From Acinetobacter sp. ANC 4178 (GTDB taxonomy: Bacteria > Pseudomonadota > Gammaproteobacteria > Pseudomonadales > Moraxellaceae): DNA of 64,000 nt. Location of the stretch: contig NZ_SJOD01000002.1 of assembly GCF_004331175.1 (NCBI RefSeq), positions 1-64,000 of the forward strand. Direction: 5' to 3'. Below, piece by piece: positions 58,243-64,000 of the stretch (its first letter is position 1; each line of letters starts with the position of its first letter). Both the position numbers and the translations under genes were made by a program. Under the pieces are notes generated by a model that saw only the letters and a list, made by a program, of their open reading frames with translations, was not told where the DNA came from and did no database searches.

Positions 58243-59697
58243 TTAGTGACCTGTGCCATTAATGGCTTTGGTCATATCTTCCACAACTTTCTTCGCATCA
58301 CCGAAGACCATCATGGTTTTTTCATTGTAGAACAAATCGTTATCTAAGCCCGCATAGCCCGTTGCCATAGAACGCTTGATCACCATAATGGTACGCGCTT
58401 TATGAGCTTCAAGAATTGGCATGCCATAGATTGGAGATGTTGGATCGTCTTTTGCCGCAGGGTTCACCACATCATTCGCACCAATGACAAGCACCACATC
58501 TGTTGCAGGGAAGTCTGAGTTAATCTCATCCATCTCTAAGATGTCTTCATAAGCTACGTCTGCTTCAGCCAAAAGTACGTTCATGTGACCCGGCATACGA
58601 CCTGCCACTGGGTGAATCGCAAAGCGAACTTTTACGCCCTGCTCTTTCAAGATTTCACATAACTCTTTCACTGCATTCTGTGCACGACCTTGTGCCATAC
58701 CATAACCCGGTACAATCACAACGCTGTCTGCATTTGACATCAAGAAGCCTGCGTCATCTGCTGAACCAGAACGATGGTTACGTTGAACTTGTTCACCTTT
58801 ATCTGCCGATGCAACTGCTGCACCGCCCATCGCACCACCAAACAATACGTTGATGATTGAACGGTTCATCGCCTTACACATAATGTAAGACAGAATCGCA
58901 CCAGAAGAACCTACAAGTGAGCCCGCAACGATCAACATATTGTTTTCAAGTGTGAAACCAATACCTGCCGCAGCCCAACCAGAGAATGAGTTCAAGAGTG
59001 ATACTACAACTGGCATATCACCACCACCTACTGGCGCAATCCATACCCAGCCAAATGCAAGTGCAAGTGCTGTCATTGCCCAGAATGCAGTCATATTACC
59101 TGTCGTAAAGAAATACACACCACACGCCAACATTGCCAAGAAAATGAGCGCTTGTACAGGTTTAACCCATGCACCAGAAATGGTTTTTGCCCATTTTTTC
59201 GCAGCCAATTTACCATACGCAAATACAGATGCGGTAAAGGTAATCGCCCCGACGAAACACCCCACGAACAATTCAAATAAATGAACCTTGCTCATATGCG
59301 CATGTTGAACACCCGCAGCAGTTAATGCAGCTTCATTTTGTGCAAATAAAGCGGTGAGTTGGTTGTTATGCAAGATTGCAGCAATTGCAATCAGTACCGC
59401 AGCCAAACCAACTAAAGAATGCATCAATGCAACTGTTTCAGGCATTTGTGTCATTGGTACAGTACGTGCACGAGCAATACCAACAACTGCACCAAGCACC
59501 ATTGCACCACCAATCATCCAAATCACAGGATGATCCGCAACAAAGAAGGTGGTTACTACAGCAATCGCCATTGCGATCATGCCATAACGGTTACCTTGAA
59601 TCGCCGTTTTTGGCCCAGACAAACCGCGTAACGTTAAGATAAAGAGGACAGCACCAATCAGGTAGAACCAATCCGCATAGTCTCGAATAAATTCCAT
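58243..59697 (-). CDS. pntB: NAD(P) transhydrogenase beta subunit
   Basis: Couples inward proton movement to hydride transfer from NADH to NADP+. An N-terminal membrane domain (about 1-290) with eight or more helices is followed by the NADP(H)-binding dIII domain: VVIVPGYGMAQGRAQNAVKEL, FAIHPVAGRMPGHMNVLLAEADV and DVVLVIGANDVVNPAAKDDP. At 484 residues it is complete. The last gene of pntA1-pntA2-pntB. Confidence 0.97.
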   Translation of the reverse strand: MEFIRDYADWFYLIGAVLFILTLRGLSGPKTAIQGNRYGMIAMAIAVVTTFFVADHPVIWMIGGAMVLGAVVGIARARTVPMTQMPETVALMHSLVGLAAVLIAIAAILHNNQLTALFAQNEAALTAAGVQHAHMSKVHLFELFVGCFVGAITFTASVFAYGKLAAKKWAKTISGAWVKPVQALIFLAMLACGVYFFTTGNMTAFWAMTALALAFGWVWIAPVGGGDMPVVVSLLNSFSGWAAAGIGFTLENNMLIVAGSLVGSSGAILSYIMCKAMNRSIINVLFGGAMGGAAVASADKGEQVQRNHRSGSADDAGFLMSNADSVVIVPGYGMAQGRAQNAVKELCEILKEQGVKVRFAIHPVAGRMPGHMNVLLAEADVAYEDILEMDEINSDFPATDVVLVIGANDVVNPAAKDDPTSPIYGMPILEAHKARTIMVIKRSMATGYAGLDNDLFYNEKTMMVFGDAKKVVEDMTKAINGTGH

Positions 59698-59700
59698 ATA

Positions 59701-60024
59701 TTAGCCCTCTTTTTTCTTTTGCTTTGGCTTAAACATTTCAAGCATACGTGCGGTTACTGCAAAGCCACCGAAAATATTGATACTTGCTAAGAACACTGCA
59801 ACTGCACCCAAGATGCTCACGACATTTACACTTTGGAATGCAACATTGGCATCAACCCCAATTGCAGGGATCCCCACAGTTTGAATCATTGCACCCACCA
59901 CGATGATCGATGACAACGCATTGGTGACTGCCATAAGCGGTGTATGTAATGCTGGCGTAACGCCCCACACCACGTAGTAGCCGACAAAGATAGCAAGGAC
60001 GAAAATTGTAATTGTTTCAACCAT
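59701..60024 (-). CDS. pntA2: NAD(P) transhydrogenase alpha-2 (membrane) subunit
   Basis: A 107-residue membrane protein with about three helices. Stretches [33 protein letters not shown] and [30 protein letters not shown] match the membrane part of E. coli PntA. A lysine-rich tail ends the protein. It is separate from the dI subunit, giving the three-gene (Rhodospirillum-type) layout. It begins 11 bases after pntA1 and ends 3 bases before pntB. Confidence 0.95.
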   Translation of the reverse strand: MVETITIFVLAIFVGYYVVWGVTPALHTPLMAVTNALSSIIVVGAMIQTVGIPAIGVDANVAFQSVNVVSILGAVAVFLASINIFGGFAVTARMLEMFKPKQKKKEG

Positions 60025-60035
60025 GAGAAATCTCC

Positions 60036-61163
60036 TTATGCACGCTTCAACAGCACTTGGCTGCCATGAGTGACCAATAGGGCTTTTTGAATTTCATCTT
60101 CTTGATTTAAGACAAAGTTTTTATCTTTATCAAACAATGTTTCGACAAAATTAAAAACGTTACGTGCATAAAGTGCTGAAGCTTCAGTCGACACTGTAGA
60201 TGGAATATTTGGAACACCCAAAATTTTCACACCATTTTCAGTTGTGACGGTTTCACCTTCTTTAGAACCTTCAACGTTACCACCCGTTTCAACAGCCATA
60301 TCTAGAATGACCGAACCTGGTTTCATTTTGGCAACTGTTTCCGCACGGATAAGACGTGGTGCATCACGACCTGGCAATAATGCAGTGGTAATCACGATAT
60401 CTGCATTTGATACCGCTTTATCCACAATTGCAGCTTGATCTTTAATGTACTGTTCACCCGGCATCCAACCATAACCGTTCTTGGCAGCATCCGCAGCTTT
60501 TTGCTTTTCTTCATCAGACATAGGCACGTCTAACCACTTACCACCCAAAGATTCTACTTGGTCTTTAGCAGTTGGACGTAAATCTGTTGCTTCCACAATG
60601 GCACCTAAGCGTTTTGCAGTCGCAATGGCCTGTAAACCAGCAACACCCACACCCATAATCACGATACGAGCTGGTTTAACTGTACCTGCAGCGGTCATTA
60701 ACATTGGGAACATACGTTGATATTCTGCCGCTGCCAAAAGTACAGATTTATAACCTGCAAGGTTGGCTTGAGAAGACAATACATCCATGTTTTGCGCACG
60801 AGATAAAGTACGAGGCAATAATTCCAATGCAAATGCAGACACGTTTTGTGATGCAAATTGATCTAATTCGGTATTACGGTAAGGATCAAACATTGCCACC
60901 ACAGTGGTGTTTGCCTCTAACTTTTGAATTTCCTCACCCTTAGGGGCGCGAACCTTCAAAATCATCTGACTACCGATATAGGCATCATCTGTAATTTTGG
61001 CACCGACTTGTTCATAAGCACTGTCAATATAAGCAGCCTTTACACCAGCGCCACGTTGAATGACCACACTATGACCAGCGCTGATCAACTTCTTTACTGT
61101 CTCTGGCGTAGCAGCTACACGATTTTCACCGACGACAGTTTCGGTAGGGATTCCGATCTGCAT
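60036..61163 (-). CDS. pntA1: NAD(P) transhydrogenase alpha-1 (NAD-binding dI) subunit
   Basis: The soluble NAD(H)-binding dI component. It has the N-terminal [26 protein letters not shown] (alanine-dehydrogenase-like), [10 protein letters not shown], the Rossmann motif [22 protein letters not shown] and [12 protein letters not shown]. The 375 residues end without membrane helices, which are on pntA2. First gene of the operon; its promoter is probably in the long A/T-rich region upstream. Confidence 0.95.
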   Translation of the reverse strand: MQIGIPTETVVGENRVAATPETVKKLISAGHSVVIQRGAGVKAAYIDSAYEQVGAKITDDAYIGSQMILKVRAPKGEEIQKLEANTTVVAMFDPYRNTELDQFASQNVSAFALELLPRTLSRAQNMDVLSSQANLAGYKSVLLAAAEYQRMFPMLMTAAGTVKPARIVIMGVGVAGLQAIATAKRLGAIVEATDLRPTAKDQVESLGGKWLDVPMSDEEKQKAADAAKNGYGWMPGEQYIKDQAAIVDKAVSNADIVITTALLPGRDAPRLIRAETVAKMKPGSVILDMAVETGGNVEGSKEGETVTTENGVKILGVPNIPSTVSTEASALYARNVFNFVETLFDKDKNFVLNQEDEIQKALLVTHGSQVLLKRA

Positions 61164-61197
61164 GAGCGTTCCTCAAGCTAATTTTCTCTATCTAGTA

Positions 61198-61218
61198 AAC
61201 ACCGTTAGAAACGATGTT
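61198..61218 (-). promoter_or_regulatory. Inverted repeat upstream of pntA1
   Basis: Nine-base arms AACACCGTT and AACGATGTT (8 of 9 paired) around AGA, 35 bp before the pntA1 ATG. It could be an operator or a leader hairpin near the ribosome binding site. Confidence 0.4.
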
Positions 61219-61776
61219 CCCTCTGGATGTGTTCTTGTTGAATTTTGGATTCTAATTGAACTTTTTTAAATTACCACCCAATATTTATTTAATAAATACC
61301 ATCATTTTGAACTGATGATTCATAAAAATAATTATTCGATATATCATTCACCGGTTTTGCCCAGCACATTGCAACACTGAACCTCTCTTCAATTGGCACG
61401 CGTTTCATTTTATGGGTCAGAATCTTGTTTCTTTTTGGAAAACTATAGTGGGTTGATCAAACTGAGTGGTTTTACTGACAAAATTCCCCGTTAATTGCGT
61501 CTAAAGAAAATAGTTCTGCAGCTATACAAAACTCAGGCATTTCTTACTTTTTCTCTGCAAAGTTGACCGAGATGACAATTTGGTCGATCTTGCTGGCTTT
61601 AAAATGCATAAAATTCAAGCAAAAATTCTTTAAGATTTTTCCTAAATCATCGTCTCGATAAATCTACCTTCCTCTTCACCTTTTCTAATTCTCAATATAA
61701 AAATGAAATATGACCAAAGTCGGATAATGCAGAAAATTTAATTAAAAAAAACTTTTCAAATCATTTAATCTGATGA

Positions 61777-61806
61777 TGCAATATGTTTCATTAGACATAT
61801 TTTGCA
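61777..61806. repeat. Imperfect inverted repeat in the gene-free region
   Basis: TGCAATATGT (61777-61786) pairs with ACATATTTTGCA (61795-61806) with two bulged bases around an eight-base loop. It is far from both genes, so its role is unclear. Confidence 0.4.
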
Positions 61807-62090
61807 CTATTTTAGGTCATTTATTATTCATATCATAGCAAGCCGAGCTTTTAGCACAATCAAAAAGCCAATCAAGCTGTAGAAAATTCTCACAAAATAA
61901 AGAAATACCTGAATATTTATTAAGTACTTAAATAAAAAAATTGTATTCATATAACTTTGTCGCATGTTTTTTCATTTATTTCATTCCAAAGAGTATGAGG
62001 ATTGATCATTTTTTTGCATTTTTCTCTTTCAGCCCAAAAGCCTATACTGCATATCGTTAGCCATCCTATCTTTTTAAAAGATCTATTTTT

Positions 62091-63017
62091 ATGAATCTTT
62101 CTTTATCTCGCACACAGCTGGGCAGTTTGTTTGCGATTGGTGCGGCATTTTTATTCAGTAGCAAAGCGATTTTTATTAAACAAGCTTATGCCCTATCACC
62201 TTTGGTGGATGCCACACTCTTGATGGCGATTCGCATGGCCTGTGCCTTACCGTTCTTTTTACTGATCTGTTGGTTCAATCGGGAAAAGAGCAAAGGTTTG
62301 CAAGCAAAAGATTGGGGACTGCTCATGGTCGCAGGCCTGATGGGGTACTACTTTGCCAGTTGGTTGGATTTTTTAGGTTTAATGTATATTAGTGCGTCTT
62401 TAGAACGCATCATCTTATTCCTCTACCCCACTTTAACCGTATTGGCATCTTGTGCTTTGTATCGCCAAAAACTTTCGGTCAAAAGTATACTCGCCATTGT
62501 ACTTAGTTATGGAGGGACTGTTTTGGTGATGCTGCAAGAACAACAGCATGCGCCTGTTCAAGAGCATTTCTGGCTCGGCGCTAGCCTAGTCTTTGCCAGC
62601 GCAATCGCCTTTGCTACCTATCTATTACTAACGCCCCCACTGATTCAAAAATTTGGATCATGGAACTTTACAGGTCTGGCTTTAAGTACGGCTTGTTTAG
62701 GTACATTGGTGCAATTTTTTTGGGTGACTCCCCATCCGATTTTATTGCTGCAACAATTGCCTGTTGGCGTACTGTGGTATGGTTTAGCACTGGGCTTTTT
62801 TGTCACCGTCGTTCCGACCATACTCCTGATGCAAAGTATTGCACGGCTTGGGGCAGCTCAATCCGCTATGATTGCATCGGTTGGCCCTATCCTGACCATT
62901 TTATTGGCGGTTGCTTTTTTAAATGAACATTTGAATTTTTGGCAATGGATCGGTTGTGTACTCAATATTGTCGGAATTATGATGATTACCTTATCCAAGA
63001 AAAAGCTTGCTAACTAA
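62091..63017 (+). CDS. DMT-superfamily (EamA) transporter
   Basis: A 308-residue inner-membrane permease with ten hydrophobic segments forming two EamA repeats. The first repeat includes GSLFAIGAAFLFSSKAIFIKQAY and ASLERIILFLYPTLTVLASC, the second GAAQSAMIASVGPILTILLAVAFLNEHLNFWQWIG. The glutamates and prolines in PTLTVL and GPILT are typical. Substrate is unknown; family members export amino acids or metabolites. It is convergent with soxR. Confidence 0.88.
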   Translation: MNLSLSRTQLGSLFAIGAAFLFSSKAIFIKQAYALSPLVDATLLMAIRMACALPFFLLICWFNREKSKGLQAKDWGLLMVAGLMGYYFASWLDFLGLMYISASLERIILFLYPTLTVLASCALYRQKLSVKSILAIVLSYGGTVLVMLQEQQHAPVQEHFWLGASLVFASAIAFATYLLLTPPLIQKFGSWNFTGLALSTACLGTLVQFFWVTPHPILLLQQLPVGVLWYGLALGFFVTVVPTILLMQSIARLGAAQSAMIASVGPILTILLAVAFLNEHLNFWQWIGCVLNIVGIMMITLSKKKLAN

Positions 63018-63049
63018 TACCAGCTAGCACCAACAATCGAGAAAGGTTT

Positions 63050-63577
63050 TCACTGCAAAGCATCATCCTTTGCAGAAAGGGAGCATTCTGTGTTTTCACT
63101 ATTCATCTTCAATAATAGCTCATGAAAATGTGCCCCTGCTGAAGTTTCAGCCAATACATCATTTGGATTACGCAGTGGACATTGCTCTAAGGATAAACAA
63201 CCACAACCAATACACCAATCCAGTTGTTGTCGCAGTTGTAATAAATGCACAATCTGCTGATCTAACTGGGTTTGCCATTGCTGTGACATTTGCTGCCAAT
63301 CTTGCTTGGTGGCATTTCCTTGTTTCGGCAATGCCGTAAAGGCAACCTTCACTTGTTGCAATGGAATGCCGACTTGCTGTGCTGCTTTAATAATGGCAAT
63401 ACGTCTGAGCATAGAACGCTGATAACGGCGTTGATTGCCCGAAGTTCGCGCACTCCAGATCAGTTCTTTTTCTTCATAAAAACGTAAAGCAGCAACACTA
63501 ACATCACTGCGCTTTGCCAAATCACCAATACTCAACCACTGCTGTGCCGATGACATTATTTGCTGATTTTGTTCCAT
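63050..63577 (-). CDS. soxR: Redox-sensing regulator SoxR
   Basis: A MerR-family activator. The winged-helix DNA-binding domain (about 15-85) has LSIGDLAKRSDVSVAALRFYEEKELI, followed by a coiled-coil dimerisation helix. The [2Fe-2S] motif is complete: Cys122-x2-Cys125-x-Cys127-x5-Cys133 (CIGCGCLSLEQC). Oxidation of the cluster by redox-cycling compounds activates target promoters. The ATG is next to its operator; a second Met seven codons later is possible. There is no soxS nearby, as expected outside enterics. Confidence 0.95.
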   Translation of the reverse strand: MEQNQQIMSSAQQWLSIGDLAKRSDVSVAALRFYEEKELIWSARTSGNQRRYQRSMLRRIAIIKAAQQVGIPLQQVKVAFTALPKQGNATKQDWQQMSQQWQTQLDQQIVHLLQLRQQLDWCIGCGCLSLEQCPLRNPNDVLAETSAGAHFHELLLKMNSENTECSLSAKDDALQ

Positions 63578-63583
63578 AAAAGC

Positions 63584-63614
63584 TTGACCTCAAGTTAACT
63601 TGAGCTTTGATACT
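63584..63614 (+). promoter_or_regulatory. SoxR-activated promoter with soxbox
   Basis: A -35 TTGACC (63584-63589) and -10 GATACT (63609-63614) are separated by 19 bp, the over-long spacer of MerR-family promoters. Within it lies CCTCAAGTTAACTTGAGC (63588-63605), a soxbox with a perfect 16-bp palindrome, one base from the E. coli soxS operator. It faces the RidA-family gene. Confidence 0.95.
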
Positions 63615-63644
63615 AACAAAAATCAATCACAAGCAGAATTTTTT

Positions 63645-64000
63645 ATGCAACAAGCTATATCTCATGCTCCATTCGAATTAATTAACCCCAAAAAACTTTA
63701 TAATCCGCGCCCTTTTGCCTATAGTCACATGGCTGAAGTTAGACACTTTTCACGTATACTTCACATTTCAGGACAAGGTGGTGAAAACCAACGAGGACAT
63801 TTATCTCAAGATTTTGCCGAGCAATTGTGTCAAGCCTGGATCAATTTAGACCATGCACTTGCACATGCCGATGCTTCATTTTTAGATATTGCTGTTTTAA
63901 GAATTTTAGTGGTTGACCACAGCCCCAAGAAACATCAGTTTTTAATTCAGGAAATGCAAAAGCGCTGGAAACAACATAGCTTTCCTGCCTGCACACTGAT
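63645..64000 (+). CDS. RidA-family protein, 3'-truncated by the window edge
   Basis: An open frame from ATG to the end of the window (118 codons seen). MQQAISHAPFELINPKKLYN and the following RPFAYSHM, then ILHISGQGGENQRGH, resemble the YjgF/YER057c/RidA (Rid) fold start and SGQ motif. It also has DFAEQLCQAWINLDHALAHADASFLDI. RidA proteins hydrolyse reactive imine/enamine intermediates; divergent members have other deaminase roles. It is the target of the SoxR promoter 30 bp upstream, implying induction by redox-cycling compounds. Confidence 0.8.
   Translation, partial: MQQAISHAPFELINPKKLYNPRPFAYSHMAEVRHFSRILHISGQGGENQRGHLSQDFAEQLCQAWINLDHALAHADASFLDIAVLRILVVDHSPKKHQFLIQEMQKRWKQHSFPACTL

Larger units (their letters stand above)
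61182..62090. other. Gene-free A/T-rich region
   Basis: About 900 bp between divergent pntA1 and the DMT transporter. It has no credible ORF on either strand and no tRNA. Visible structure is limited to AACACCGTT-AGA-AACGATGTT (61198-61218, one mismatch), placed to affect pntA1 expression, and TGCAATATGT/ACATATTTTGCA (61777-61806). Promoters for both flanking genes must be here. An sRNA is possible but unsupported. Confidence 0.5.

Overview
The window is a chromosomal segment of a gammaproteobacterium, almost certainly an Acinetobacter species. The evidence is the low G+C content with A/T-rich spacers, Acinetobacter-type housekeeping proteins, the neighbourhoods cysM/gacS and rapZ/NPr/darP, an isolated gspE, and an RsbU-like phosphatase plus STAS pair resembling GigA/GigB. 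Nearly all of it is core genome. I see no insertion sequence, prophage, CRISPR array, integron, tRNA or complete rRNA gene.

Layout. 1-300: tandem promoters and leader of an rRNA operon that leaves the window on the left (minus strand). 0.4-4.7 kb (plus): mlaA, a GigA/GigB-like stress pair, a nitrilase-family amidase and ohr. 4.7-7.0 kb (minus): a secreted protein broken by a stop codon in its signal peptide, then gspE. 7.1-8.9 kb (plus): an unidentified protein and an MscS-type channel. 8.9-11.7 kb (minus): a DUF2339 membrane protein. 11.9-14.7 kb: polA. 14.7-18.3 kb (minus): the accA-tilS-proC-yggT run; then ppx, with trxA, rho and an alanine-rich lipoprotein on plus. 22.8-35.5 kb: the classical thrS-infC-rpmI-rplT-pheS-pheT-ihfA series, collinear on minus but interrupted twice by unrelated genes. 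36-44.3 kb: an acyl-CoA ligase, darP/NPr/rapZ, panBC, folK/pcnB, a ComEA-like protein and mazG. 44.4-52.9 kb: relA, rlmD, a PolB-like exonuclease, cysM and, divergent, gacS. 53-56 kb (plus): crotonase, a beta-hydroxyacid dehydrogenase, a hydroxypyruvate-isomerase-like protein and rsfS. 56-61.2 kb (minus): amtB with an unknown partner gene, and a three-subunit transhydrogenase (pntA1-pntA2-pntB). 61.2-62.1 kb is a gene-free A/T-rich stretch. 62.1-64 kb: a DMT transporter, soxR, and a divergent RidA-family gene cut by the right edge.

Functional themes. Global stress and nutrient control is prominent: RelA, GacS, the GigA/GigB-like pair, NPr, RapZ, SoxR, polyphosphatase and Rho. Translation genes form the second block. 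Several regulatory sites can be read directly: a sigma-54 promoter for amtB with exact GG-N10-GC geometry, a near-perfect SoxR operator inside a 19-bp-spacer promoter, an AUU start codon for infC, and many intrinsic terminators. I found no clear undescribed multi-gene system. The best leads are the unknown gene translationally coupled to amtB, the SoxR-controlled RidA-family gene, the tandem TonB-C periplasmic proteins, and a dispersed palindromic repeat found twice.
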